Under the pieces are notes generated by a model. The model did not search any database and was not told where the DNA came from. It saw only the letters and a program-made list of their open reading frames with translations. The position numbers and the translations under genes are program-made. 35,965 nucleotides of DNA. Source: Lentibacillus lipolyticus. GTDB lineage: Bacteria > Bacillota > Bacilli > Bacillales > Amphibacillaceae. The stretch lies in contig SEIO01000031.1 of assembly GCA_004145795.1 (NCBI GenBank), forward strand, positions 1 to 35,965, in the 5' to 3' direction. Shown here piece after piece: positions 1 to 7,191 of this stretch (positions are counted from its first letter, which is position 1; each line of letters opens with the position of its first letter).

Positions 1-31
1 TTGGTACTTTCAAAAGTGTAGTTGCGCTTGT

Positions 32-63
32 GCAAACAAGAATATATTTATATTCTTGTTTGC
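32..63. repeat. Perfect 15-bp inverted repeat, AT-rich hairpin
   Basis: Arms at 32-46 and 49-63 are exact reverse complements separated by two T residues. The stem is AT-rich and neither side has the U-tract of a normal intrinsic terminator. It lies downstream of tRNA-Ile in the direction of tRNA transcription, between the tRNA array and whatever lies beyond the window edge. A processing stem or a weak terminator are both possible. Confidence 0.6.
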
Positions 64-206
64 CAAAAAAGTTTGCGATAAAACCGACACCGATCGGTTC
101 TATTCACTATCTTAGCTTGCAAATTGACATCCAAGAGCTGGAGTTATTGCCAGATGCTAAAGCATCCGACATCCAACCTTTGACATCTACTTTTGTCATA
201 CTGGCT

Positions 207-230
207 GTTTTGTTCAGTTTTCAAAGAGCG
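207..230 (-). promoter_or_regulatory. rRNA-leader-like motif downstream of tRNA-Ile
   Basis: On the minus strand this reads CTCTTTGAAAACTGAACA, a sequence I associate with the leaders and spacers just upstream of 16S or 23S rRNA genes in Bacillaceae (an antitermination/processing region). It follows tRNA-Ile by a few bases. This suggests that an rRNA operon transcribed leftwards begins beyond position 1, but no rRNA gene is visible in the window. Confidence 0.45.
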
Positions 231-234
231 AAAG

Positions 235-308
235 TGGGCCTGGGTGGACTTGAACCACCGACCTCACGCTTATCAGGCGTGCGCTCTGACCAACTGAGCT
301 ACAGGCCC
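235..308 (-). tRNA. tRNA-Ile (GAT)
   Basis: A full cloverleaf can be read: acceptor GGGCCTG pairs with CAGGCCC, the D-arm is GCTC-GAGC, the anticodon is GAT and the T-loop is GTTCAAG. The discriminator is A and CCA is not encoded. It is the last tRNA of the leftward array. Confidence 0.97.
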
Positions 309-314
309 CTTATA

Positions 315-388
315 TGGAGCGGGTGATGGGAATCGAACCCACGACATCAGCTTGGAAGGCTGAGGTTTTACCACTAAACTACACCCGC
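315..388 (-). tRNA. tRNA-Gly (TCC)
   Basis: Acceptor GCGGGTG pairs with CACCCGC, the anticodon is TCC and the 3' CCA is encoded at 315-317. The 5' half of this gene (31 bases) is repeated exactly at 512-542. Confidence 0.97.
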
Positions 389-420
389 AAATACTTAAGT
401 TAATTCTTTTTTGTCAATCA

Positions 421-511
421 CGAGCCAATCATGCTCGTCACGTTGCATGCGGTTTCGGAGGAGTTTGCGTTCCTCGCAACTCGCAGCATATTCGGTAGAA
501 GTAATGCTCGT
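421..511. repeat. tRNA-associated hairpin repeat, copy 1
   Basis: This block lies between the intact tRNA-Gly and a duplicated tRNA-Gly 5' end. It shares clear similarity with 1236-1325, including GTTGCATG, TTCGG and CCTCGCAA in the same order. It can fold through GAGGA/TCCTC with flanking complementary bases. It does not look like a gene. Confidence 0.6.
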
Positions 512-542
512 GGCTGAGGTTTTACCACTAAACTACACCCGC
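512..542 (-). pseudogene. Duplicated 5' half of tRNA-Gly (fragment)
   Basis: These 31 bases are identical to 358-388, the tRNA-Gly 5' end up to the edge of the anticodon loop. There is no T-arm or 3' acceptor strand, so it cannot form a tRNA. Upstream of the real gene it gives the order 5' fragment, repeat, complete tRNA-Gly in the direction of transcription. Confidence 0.85.
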
Positions 543-575
543 ATTATATAAATATATGATATTAAGTCGTTCCGA

Positions 576-652
576 TGGTCGGGAAGACAGGATTTGAACC
601 TGCGACCCCATGGTCCCAAACCATGTGCTCTACCAAGCTGAGCTACTTCCCG
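576..652 (-). tRNA. tRNA-Pro (TGG)
   Basis: Acceptor CGGGAAG pairs with CTTCCCG, the anticodon is TGG in loop TTTGGGA, the discriminator is A and CCA is encoded at 576-578. Confidence 0.97.
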
Positions 653-657
653 CTAAA

Positions 658-734
658 TGGTGCGCCCGAGAGGAGTCGAACCCCTAACCTCTTGATCCGT
701 AGTCAAACGCTCTATCCAATTGAGCTACGGGCGC
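658..734 (-). tRNA. tRNA-Arg (ACG)
   Basis: Acceptor GCGCCCG pairs with CGGGCGC. The anticodon is ACG, whose first base is normally deaminated to inosine. CCA is encoded at 658-660. It is the first tRNA after the internal promoter at 753-781. Confidence 0.97.
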
Positions 735-752
735 TTTAAAGCGACAAAGAAT

Positions 753-781
753 AATATATCACGCTGTAGATAACATGTCAA
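753..781 (-). promoter_or_regulatory. Internal SigA promoter for Arg-Pro-Gly-Ile tRNAs
   Basis: The minus strand has -35 TTGACA (776-781), a 17-base spacer and -10 TATATT (753-758). Transcription would begin close to tRNA-Arg, making the last four tRNAs a separate unit. Confidence 0.8.
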
Positions 782-799
782 CACAAAAATTTAATGTGA

Positions 800-881
<82 letters not shown>

Positions 882-974
882 GTATAGGCTTAGAAAATCG
901 ACTTTTCACCAAACCATCATAGCGAAAGCCTTAGTTATACATATACAGTTAAACATTCATACCCTTTTAACTGT

Positions 975-1003
975 CAAAAATAACTGCTGTGAACATCACA
1001 GCA
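975..1003 (-). terminator. Intrinsic terminator after tRNA-Leu (CAG)
   Basis: On the minus strand a perfect 8-bp stem TGCTGTGA/TCACAGCA with a 3-base loop (985-1003) is followed by GTTATTTTTG. It would end the first part of the tRNA array between the two tRNA-Leu genes. A second inverted repeat (CAGTTAAA/TTTAACTG) follows at about 947-974. Confidence 0.65.
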
Positions 1004-1013
1004 ATTATATAAG

Positions 1014-1096
1014 TGCGGATGGAGGGACTCGAACCCTCACGTCACAATGACACTAGATCCTGGGTCTAGCGCGTCTGCCAATTCCGCCACATCCGC
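1014..1096 (-). tRNA. tRNA-Leu (CAG)
   Basis: Class II tRNA with a long variable arm. Acceptor GCGGATG pairs with CATCCGC. The anticodon loop CCCAGGA gives CAG. CCA is not encoded. Confidence 0.96.
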
Positions 1097-1106
1097 GTGA
1101 AAGTGA

Positions 1107-1179
1107 TGAGCCATGGAGGATTCGAACCTCCGACCCTCTGATTAAAAGTCAGATGCTCTGCCGGCTGAGCTAATGGCTC
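1107..1179 (-). tRNA. tRNA-Lys (TTT)
   Basis: Acceptor GAGCCAT pairs with ATGGCTC. The anticodon loop CTTTTAA gives TTT. CCA is not encoded. A short copy of the 5' end (AGCCATTAGCT) recurs near 1325-1336 behind a repeat. Confidence 0.97.
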
Positions 1180-1235
1180 CTATAATATTATGACGCATTT
1201 TAATTTCATTTTGGTGTTACCCTATAATAAAACTT

Positions 1236-1325
1236 TATGTGCTTGTCGGGTTGCATGTTGATTCGGTGGTACAGCACTCCTCGCAAACCTGCACATGGTA
1301 GCCTGTCCGATGATATCTACGACTA
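1236..1325. repeat. tRNA-associated hairpin repeat, copy 2
   Basis: Similar to 421-511 with GTTGCATG, ATTCGG, CTCCTCGCAA and a GCA-rich end in the same order. It again lies between an intact tRNA (Lys) and a short copy of that tRNA's 5' end (about 1325-1336). Identity between the copies is partial, so they are not recent duplicates. Confidence 0.55.
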
Positions 1326-1384
1326 GCTAATGGCTTCCGTTCAACATTCTAAATTTTGCCCACCATCATAATTCGTAAAGACAA

Positions 1385-1456
1385 CTGGGCTAGCTGGATT
1401 CGAACCAGCGAATCACGGGATCAAAACCCGATGCCTTACCGCTTGGCTATAGCCCA
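1385..1456 (-). tRNA. tRNA-Gln (TTG)
   Basis: Acceptor TGGGCTA pairs with TAGCCCA, the anticodon loop TTTTGAT gives TTG, the discriminator is G and CCA is not encoded. Confidence 0.97.
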
Positions 1457-1460
1457 ATAA

Positions 1461-1537
1461 TGGCGGTCCGGACGGGACTCGAACCCGCGACCTCCTGCGT
1501 GACAGGCAGGCATTCTAACCAACTGAACTACCGGACC
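1461..1537 (-). tRNA. tRNA-Asp (GTC)
   Basis: Acceptor GGTCCGG pairs with CCGGACC, the anticodon is GTC, the discriminator is G and CCA is encoded at 1461-1463. Confidence 0.97.
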
Positions 1538-1559
1538 CAACCAAGGATAAAAATGAATA

Positions 1560-1631
1560 TGACCCGTACGGGATTCGAACCCGTGTTACCGCCGTGAAAG
1601 GGCGGTGTCTTAACCACTTGACCAACGGGCC
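1560..1631 (-). tRNA. tRNA-Glu (TTC)
   Basis: Acceptor GGCCCGT pairs with ACGGGTC (one G-T pair), the anticodon is TTC in loop CTTTCAC, the discriminator is A and CCA is not encoded. Confidence 0.97.
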
Positions 1632-1637
1632 ATAAAA

Positions 1638-1729
1638 TGGCGGAGAAGGAGGGATTCGAACCCTCGCGCCGTCTGAAACGGCCTACACCCTTAGCAGGGG
1701 CGCCTCTTCAGCCACTTGAGTACTTCTCC
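1638..1729 (-). tRNA. tRNA-Ser (GCT)
   Basis: Class II tRNA with a long variable arm (GCCGT/ACGGC). Acceptor GGAGAAG pairs with CTTCTCC. The anticodon loop CTGCTAA gives GCT. CCA is encoded at 1638-1640. Confidence 0.97.
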
Positions 1730-1732
1730 TTA

Positions 1733-1807
1733 TGGCTCCACAGGCAGGATTCGAACCTGCGACCGATCGGTTAACAGCCGATAGCTCTACCACTGAGCTA
1801 CTGTGGA
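1733..1807 (-). tRNA. tRNA-Asn (GTT)
   Basis: Acceptor TCCACAG pairs with CTGTGGA, the anticodon is GTT, the discriminator is G and CCA is encoded at 1733-1735. It is the first intact tRNA behind the tandem promoters. The order Asn-Ser-Glu opens several Bacillus tRNA arrays. Confidence 0.97.
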
Positions 1808-1869
1808 ATAATCTAAATTATAACAATATGATGTTGTTATCGAGCTTTAAATTAGTAATGAATCTTATC

Positions 1870-1898
1870 GTGCGTTCATGCCGCTGAACTAACGCGAC
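1870..1898 (-). other. tRNA 5'-half-like leader segment
   Basis: On the minus strand this reads like a tRNA 5' half: seven acceptor-like bases, TTA, then a D-arm GTTC-AGCGGCAT-GAAC. No matching 3' half is present. It begins where transcription from the promoter at 1906-1934 should start. It may be a degenerate tRNA remnant or simply a leader hairpin (GCGTT/AACGC). Confidence 0.4.
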
Positions 1899-1905
1899 GA
1901 AGAAT

Positions 1906-1934
1906 ATAATACAATAATTATTTTGTCGTGTCAA
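1906..1934 (-). promoter_or_regulatory. SigA promoter P2 of the tRNA array
   Basis: The minus strand has -35 TTGACA (1929-1934), a 17-base spacer and -10 TATTAT (1906-1911). This near-consensus promoter is the proximal of two tandem promoters, as is usual for stable-RNA operons in Bacillus. Confidence 0.85.
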
Positions 1935-2004
1935 TAAGTTTTACGAAAGAATTTTTAAATCCGTTTTTTCGCCAAAAAACCTTCGAATTTGCAACGGCTT
2001 GTTT

Positions 2005-2033
2005 AATTTAACATGTAAAAAGACATTCGTCAA
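2005..2033 (-). promoter_or_regulatory. SigA promoter P1 of the tRNA array
   Basis: The minus strand has -35 TTGACG (2028-2033), a 17-base spacer and -10 TAAATT (2005-2010), about 100 bases upstream of P2. The 1808-2132 gap holds these two promoters, a small AT-rich hairpin near 1962-1980 and no gene. Confidence 0.6.
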
Positions 2034-2132
2034 TATCCAATTTGATTCCACATGAATAAACAATATCGCACTGGCCACATTCTTGCATTCACTTCTTCTT
2101 AGAAGGGTAATGAGTTTGAGCCATTAAACACT

Positions 2133-2585
2133 CTATTCATACACTAACTCCCCTTTGCACCGCCCGCATCTGTATTTTTTAAGATCAATTCTGCGTATTC
2201 GTTTATAAATATGATCACATTGCTTGCACCGGTAAGTATGTTTTGGTCGATTGTCTTCTGAGGGCAGTGGATTGCAGTGCCTTGGAGAACCTGTCTTCCG
2301 TAAAAGTTCCTTAAAATCCTTATCACCGTGTTTATAACCTTTTCCTTCTATATGAAGATGATAATGGCATAGTTCATGTTTCAAAATGCCGTCCAGCTCC
2401 TCCTCGTCACATTCCATAGCATATTTTGGGTTTACCTCAATGGTCCTTCTGACAGGGATATAGCGCCCACCGGTTGTCCGAAGCCTGTGATTGAAGACTG
2501 CTTTATCCCGATACGGTTTATGGAAAAATTGCAATGACAAGGTATTTATCCGCTCATTCAGTTCTTTTTCACTTAGTTTCATCAT
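2133..2585 (-). CDS. sprT: SprT-like zinc metallopeptidase family protein (YdcK)
   Basis: This 150-residue protein has the SprT-like signature HELCH (H70, E71, H74), which binds a catalytic-type zinc, and a C-terminal zinc ribbon with two CxxC pairs (CKQC, CGRC). The length matches B. subtilis YdcK. SprT relatives in eukaryotes (Spartan) cleave DNA-crosslinked proteins, but the bacterial role is not established. The start is the first of two adjacent ATGs, eight bases after AAGGA; an upstream ATG in the same frame would lie before that ribosome site. In B. subtilis this gene also sits near tex. Here katA lies between them on the other strand. Confidence 0.9.
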   Translation of the reverse strand: MMKLSEKELNERINTLSLQFFHKPYRDKAVFNHRLRTTGGRYIPVRRTIEVNPKYAMECDEEELDGILKHELCHYHLHIEGKGYKHGDKDFKELLRKTGSPRHCNPLPSEDNRPKHTYRCKQCDHIYKRIRRIDLKKYRCGRCKGELVYE

Positions 2586-2663
2586 ATATATCATCCTTGG
2601 AAGCAATTATTTTCCTTTAATATTATCATGCACAGCAATCGGAGTGTACAGGAAAATCATTAT

Positions 2664-2678
2664 TTAAAATAATTATAA
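2664..2678 (+). promoter_or_regulatory. PerR box upstream of katA
   Basis: TTAAAATAATTATAA differs at one position from the PerR consensus TTATAATNATTATAA. It sits just upstream of the katA -35 region, which is consistent with peroxide-inducible repression by PerR as for B. subtilis katA. Confidence 0.7.
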
Positions 2679-2685
2679 TTAAATA

Positions 2686-2713
2686 TTGATTTTTAATAGA
2701 TTTGTATTATAAT
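2686..2713 (+). promoter_or_regulatory. katA promoter (SigA type)
   Basis: -35 TTGATT (2686-2691), a 16-base spacer and -10 TATAAT (2708-2713), about 40 bases before the start codon. The PerR box at 2664-2678 ends eight bases upstream of the -35. Confidence 0.65.
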
Positions 2714-2758
2714 AAACATATACAAAATCAATTTTGCAAAGGGAGAGGTGTTCAGGTA

Positions 2759-4234
2759 ATGGGTAACGAAAAGAAAAGAATGACGACGGCGTCTGGTGCT
2801 CCAGTTGGAGATAATCAAAATTCAATTACGGCCGGCCAAAGAGGTCCTACTCTCATTCAGGATGTCCACTTTTTGGAAAAAATGGCTCACTTTGACAGAG
2901 AACGTATCCCTGAACGTGTTGTTCATGCTAAAGGTGCAGGTGCATTCGGGTATTTCGAAGTAACAAACGATGAAATTTCTAACTATACAAAAGCCGATTT
3001 CCTTAGTGAAAAAGGAAAACGCACAGAAATGTTTGCCCGTTTTTCAACGGTAGCTGGTGAACTGGGGTCTGCTGATACAGTACGTGATCCGCGCGGGTTC
3101 GCTTTAAAGTTCTACACCGATGAAGGTAACTATGATCTGGTGGGCAACAACACACCGTTGTTCTTTATTCGCGATGCCATTAAGTTTCCTGACTTTATCC
3201 ATACACAAAAGCGCAATCCACGTACAGGATTGAAAGATAAAGATGCTGTCTGGGATTTCTGGTCATTATCACCAGAGTCACTCCATCAAATCACGTATTT
3301 GCATGGTGACCGCGGGATTCCTGCAACTTATCGCCATATGAATGGTTATGGCAGCCATACTTATAAATGGGTGAATGATCAAGGGGAAGCATTCTGGGTA
3401 AAATATCACTTCATCAGTGACCAGGGTGTTAAAGGCCTTGACGTTGACGTTGCCGATCGGCTTGCCGGCGAACAGCCTGATTATCACCGAGAGGATCTAT
3501 ACAATGCAATTGAAAATGGAGACTATCCTTCTTGGACACTATACGTTCAAATTATTCCTTACGAAGATTATAAAACATATAAATGGGATATTTTTGATGT
3601 TACCAAAACAGTATCGAAAAAAGATTATCCACGTATCGAAGTTGGAAAGATGGTACTGAACCGTAATCCTGAAAACCATTTTGCTGATGTTGAACAGGCT
3701 GCGCTTTCACCAGCTAACCTGGTTCCAGGCATCGAAACATCACCGGATAAAATGTTGCAGGGCCGTCTATTCAGTTATTCTGATACGCAGCGTTATCGCT
3801 TAGGCGTCAACCACCAGCAAATTCCGGTTAACCGTCCAAAAGTAGAAGTGAACCATTATCAGCGTGATGGCTATATGGCTGTTAACGGTAACGGTGGCGG
3901 ACAGCCAGTTTATGAACCAAACTCCGTTGATGGACCAGTTGAAGATCCAGCATCCAAAGCCAGTTCATTTGAACTTGAAGGTGTTGCAGACAGCGTATCC
4001 TATGACAGCGAAGATCATTATACACAGCCGGGTGATCTGTATCGTCTGATGAGCGAAGATGAAAAGTCCCGTCTCATCCAAAACTTTGCTGATCATATGC
4101 GGCAGGCTACACGTGATGACATTAAGCTTCGTCAAATCGAACATTTTTATAAAGCTGATCCTGATTGGGGTGAACGGGTGGCTAAAGAATTAGGATTATC
4201 CGTTCCTGAAAATGTTAAAGCCATAAAAAATTAA
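2759..4234 (+). CDS. katA: Catalase (vegetative, KatA type)
   Basis: The 491-residue monofunctional haem catalase breaks hydrogen peroxide into water and oxygen in the cytoplasm. Catalytic His56 lies in RVVHAKGAG, the active-site Asn is at about 130 in VGNNTPLFF, and proximal haem ligand Tyr340 lies in [14 protein letters not shown]. It is of the small-subunit clade and close in length to B. subtilis KatA (483). The start ATG follows GGGAGAGGTG by eight bases; the frame extends further upstream but without a ribosome site. It is monocistronic, with a PerR-box promoter ahead and a strong terminator behind. katA is not part of this gene cluster in B. subtilis, so it has been placed here separately. 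Confidence 0.97.
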   Translation: MGNEKKRMTTASGAPVGDNQNSITAGQRGPTLIQDVHFLEKMAHFDRERIPERVVHAKGAGAFGYFEVTNDEISNYTKADFLSEKGKRTEMFARFSTVAGELGSADTVRDPRGFALKFYTDEGNYDLVGNNTPLFFIRDAIKFPDFIHTQKRNPRTGLKDKDAVWDFWSLSPESLHQITYLHGDRGIPATYRHMNGYGSHTYKWVNDQGEAFWVKYHFISDQGVKGLDVDVADRLAGEQPDYHREDLYNAIENGDYPSWTLYVQIIPYEDYKTYKWDIFDVTKTVSKKDYPRIEVGKMVLNRNPENHFADVEQAALSPANLVPGIETSPDKMLQGRLFSYSDTQRYRLGVNHQQIPVNRPKVEVNHYQRDGYMAVNGNGGGQPVYEPNSVDGPVEDPASKASSFELEGVADSVSYDSEDHYTQPGDLYRLMSEDEKSRLIQNFADHMRQATRDDIKLRQIEHFYKADPDWGERVAKELGLSVPENVKAIKN

Positions 4235-4245
4235 TCACTTAAATG

Positions 4246-4282
4246 AAAAGCTGATGATCACAAGTGATCATCAGCTTTTTTT
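4246..4282. terminator. Bidirectional terminator between katA and tex
   Basis: Sixteen-base complementary arms (4246-4261 and 4264-4279) with a two-base loop and T-runs on both strands. It serves the convergent katA (plus) and tex (minus) genes. Confidence 0.92.
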
Positions 4283-4286
4283 GTTC

Positions 4287-6440
4287 TCAACCAACCATCG
4301 TCAGCGCAATCCGCCCTTTTTCCATATCCACATTTTCTACCCAGACAGTTACAACATCACCAACAGATGTAATGTCCATTGGGTGCTTAACAAACTTATT
4401 GGACATTTTGGAAATGTGAACAAGCCCATCCTCTTTTACACCGATATCGACAAACACGCCAAAATCAACAACATTTCGCACGGTACCCTGCATTTCCATT
4501 CCCGGTTTCAAATCTTCAAGACGCATAACATTTTGTTTCAACAATGGTTTCGGCAAATCATCACGCGGATCACGTTCCGGTCGGCCAAGTGCGGCTGCTA
4601 TATCGTCAAGCGTTGGTTTGCCAATGCCGAATTCATCTGCCATTTGACCTAAATCAACTGTTTTAAGTTGTTCACGCAATTTGTCGGTGCCAATATCTCC
4701 AAACGAGCAGTCAAGTCTACTTAGCAGTTCCTCTGCATGTGCGTAGCTTTCCGGATGAATAGGTGTCCGGTCAAGCGGATTTTCCCCTTCGAGTATGCGC
4801 AGGAAGCCAATCGCTTGTTCATAGGTTTTGGACCCCAAGCGCGGTACGTTTTTCAGTTGTTTACGGGTGGTGAATTTCCCGCTTTCATTGCGCGTAGTCA
4901 CAACATTCGTTGCAACGGTTTTACTCAATCCAGCTACATATTGCAGAAGGGAGGGTGATGCTGTATTAACATTCACCCCAACTTGGTTAACAGCGGTTTC
5001 GACTACAAAGGTCAAGGAATCATTAAGTGCCTTCTGGCTGACATCATGCTGATATTGTCCGACACCGATTGACTTTGGATCAATTTTCACAAGCTCTGCC
5101 AGCGGATCCTGAACTCTGCGGGCGATGGAGGCCGCACTCCGCTCTTCTACTTGCAAATCCGGAAACTCTTCTCGGGCCAGCTTGGATGCCGAATAAACAC
5201 TTGCACCGGCTTCGTTGACAATGATGTAGGAAATGTCCAGCTCATTCCCACCAATCACATCCGATATAAATTGTTCCGTTTCTCTTGAGGCTGTTCCATT
5301 TCCAATTGCAATCAATTCAATATTAAACCGCTTGATAATCTCAAGGACGGTTTTCTCAGCCCCTGCTGTGTCATGCTTAGGTGCAGTCGGAAAAATAACC
5401 CCAATATCTTTTACTTTACCTGTCTCATCTACGACAGCAAGTTTACAGCCTGTCCGGTATGCAGGGTCAACACCAAGCACCATCTTCCCTTTTAATGGCG
5501 GCTGAAGGAGTAAGTTTTTTAGGTTTTCCGAAAAAACATCAATTGCCTGTTCTTCTGCCTTTTCGGTCAGACTATTACGGATTTCCCGGTCAACCGATGG
5601 CTGAATCAGACGCTTATAGCTATCTTTCACTGCTTCCTGTAAAATCCCAGCTACCTCTTGATTGGAATGGTTCTGAATCACCTTTTTCTCCAAATATGCC
5701 AGGATCCGTTCTTCTGGCGGCTCTACCGTAACTTTCAGAACGCCCTCTTTTTCACCACGATTTAGCGCCAAAATACGGTGGGAAACAATGGATTGTACAG
5801 CCTCATCGTAATCGTAGTACATCTCGTATATCCGTTTTTCGTCTTTTTCCGTATCCTTCGCTTCCGAATGAAGCTTCCCGCGTTTGAATGTCTCCTCACG
5901 TATGTATGTACGAAATTTCGGGTCATCTGCTACCCATTCAGCAATAATATCGTTCACGCCCGCCAGTGCATCTTCCACTGTGTTAATGCCTTGCTCTTCG
6001 GACAGGTAATTGTTAGCTTCGGCAGTAATGTTTGGCGTTTTCTGTTCCCATACCAGTATAGCCAACGGTTCCAATCCTTTTTCCTTTGCTTTTGTAGCTC
6101 TTGTACGTCGTTTCTGCTTGTACGGACGGTATAAATCCTCTACCCGCTGTAATTGTGATGCAGCATGAATCTCTTGCTTCAATTCTTCAGTCAATTTCCC
6201 CTGCTCATCAATAAGGCGGATTACTTCTTCTTTGCGTTCGGCCAGGTTGACAGCATATTGCCATTTATCCTGAATCTCTTTTAACTGCACTTCATCAAGC
6301 CCGCCGGTTTCCTCTTTCCGGTAACGGGCAATAAAAGGAACAGTATTACCCTCATTCATTAATGCAATGACTTTATGTACGGCAGCTTGGCGGACATTCG
6401 TTTCCTTCGCCACCCATTGTTCCAGTTCATTCGACACCAT
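4287..6440 (-). CDS. tex: Tex-family RNA-binding transcription accessory protein (YdcI)
   Basis: The 717-residue protein has the full Tex layout: an N-terminal helical Tex domain, a YqgF/RNase H-like fold in the middle (around MVLGVDPAYRTGCKLAVVDE, residues 330-450), helix-hairpin-helix repeats (about 490-560, NTASPSLL onward), and a C-terminal S1 RNA-binding domain (about 645-715, GMEMQGTVRNVVDFGVFVDIG). Tex proteins bind nucleic acid and affect transcription and the expression of toxins or competence in some bacteria; the exact activity is unclear. The ATG start has GGGAGGAAA upstream. It shares strand and order with rsbX, as in B. subtilis, but a terminator separates it from the sigB operon. 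Confidence 0.95.
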   Translation of the reverse strand: MVSNELEQWVAKETNVRQAAVHKVIALMNEGNTVPFIARYRKEETGGLDEVQLKEIQDKWQYAVNLAERKEEVIRLIDEQGKLTEELKQEIHAASQLQRVEDLYRPYKQKRRTRATKAKEKGLEPLAILVWEQKTPNITAEANNYLSEEQGINTVEDALAGVNDIIAEWVADDPKFRTYIREETFKRGKLHSEAKDTEKDEKRIYEMYYDYDEAVQSIVSHRILALNRGEKEGVLKVTVEPPEERILAYLEKKVIQNHSNQEVAGILQEAVKDSYKRLIQPSVDREIRNSLTEKAEEQAIDVFSENLKNLLLQPPLKGKMVLGVDPAYRTGCKLAVVDETGKVKDIGVIFPTAPKHDTAGAEKTVLEIIKRFNIELIAIGNGTASRETEQFISDVIGGNELDISYIIVNEAGASVYSASKLAREEFPDLQVEERSAASIARRVQDPLAELVKIDPKSIGVGQYQHDVSQKALNDSLTFVVETAVNQVGVNVNTASPSLLQYVAGLSKTVATNVVTTRNESGKFTTRKQLKNVPRLGSKTYEQAIGFLRILEGENPLDRTPIHPESYAHAEELLSRLDCSFGDIGTDKLREQLKTVDLGQMADEFGIGKPTLDDIAAALGRPERDPRDDLPKPLLKQNVMRLEDLKPGMEMQGTVRNVVDFGVFVDIGVKEDGLVHISKMSNKFVKHPMDITSVGDVVTVWVENVDMEKGRIALTMVG

Positions 6441-6559
6441 TGGTTTCCTCCCTATAGTGATTGTTTACATAGCTGCGGCAACGATGGAGCCGTTACCCAT
6501 TCTTGCTGTAGCCCAGCTTTTGACACTTGTTTCTATTTTACCAAAAAAGACAAGTCATG

Positions 6560-6588
6560 AAAAAAGACCGGTAATTTGAATCCGGCCT
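6560..6588 (-). terminator. Terminator of the sigB operon (after rsbX)
   Basis: On the minus strand a 7-bp stem AGGCCGG/CCGGTCT (one G-T pair) with a 10-base loop is followed by a T-run, immediately after the rsbX stop. Confidence 0.8.
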
Positions 6589-7191
6589 TCATTCGTGATA
6601 GTGTATTGCGATAAGTGTCGTATCATCTTTTCTTGTCTCCCCGCCTTGGTATGCCTTATACGCTTCAACAACCCGCTTCACATCTCTTTCCAGCAAAAAG
6701 TATTGAGAAAGGTCTTTGTCCCGGACACCGTCTGAAAAAAGGATGAAATTCATGACAGAATCAAGTTTATCGGAGACTATTTTAAACGGCCGGTGGTAAC
6801 CGGCTAGGTAGCCCGGATTAGGTATATTACGTTTCTTTCTGCCATTTTCAGGGATAGTTACGATACCAATGTTGCCAATCGAGGAAAAAGTGTACTGGCG
6901 TGTTGGAAAGTCAATCTTTAACACCCCAATGACTGCACCACGCTTTCCCATGAGCTGCTGGTTGCATCGTTCGATCAATTGCTCCACTGTCGTATGAATA
7001 TTCTCTTTTATAATGTTTATCACAACTTCAGAGGATCGTTTTGCCTCTTCGCCACTTCCAAGGCCATCTGCCAGTACACATATAAATTCGTTTTCCGTTT
7101 CCGTGTAAAAATAACTGTCACCACACTGATATTGCCCGGATTTCGGTTGCTGATAGACAGCCGTTTGCACTCTGTTTTGCCTGCTACTCAA
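6589..7191 (-). CDS. rsbX: RsbX, PP2C-type serine phosphatase (negative feedback on SigB)
   Basis: The 200-residue protein (199 in B. subtilis) is a minimal PP2C/SpoIIE-type phosphatase with metal-binding motifs GDSYF (about 24-28), LADGLGSG (about 40-47), FSDGVRD and DDTTLI (end). RsbX dephosphorylates RsbS and RsbR, resetting the stressosome after stress. The start is TTG at 7191, overlapping the sigB stop by four bases (TTGA), with GGAGG seven bases upstream. It is the last gene of the operon, so it is made along with SigB and closes the feedback loop. Confidence 0.95.
   Translation of the reverse strand: MSSRQNRVQTAVYQQPKSGQYQCGDSYFYTETENEFICVLADGLGSGEEAKRSSEVVINIIKENIHTTVEQLIERCNQQLMGKRGAVIGVLKIDFPTRQYTFSSIGNIGIVTIPENGRKKRNIPNPGYLAGYHRPFKIVSDKLDSVMNFILFSDGVRDKDLSQYFLLERDVKRVVEAYKAYQGGETRKDDTTLIAIHYHE

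Noticed and set aside
30-326. 98-residue plus-strand frame at the left end
   Set aside because: It runs antisense through tRNA-Ile and has no ribosome site.
947-990. SigB-like GTTATT-14-GGGTAT on the minus strand inside the tRNA array
   Set aside because: The -35 is poor and the sequence overlaps a terminator and inverted repeat; no reason to expect SigB control of tRNAs.
4254-6140. Several plus-strand frames of 70-130 residues opposite tex
   Set aside because: They are mirror frames of a well-supported gene and have no ribosome sites or recognised domains.
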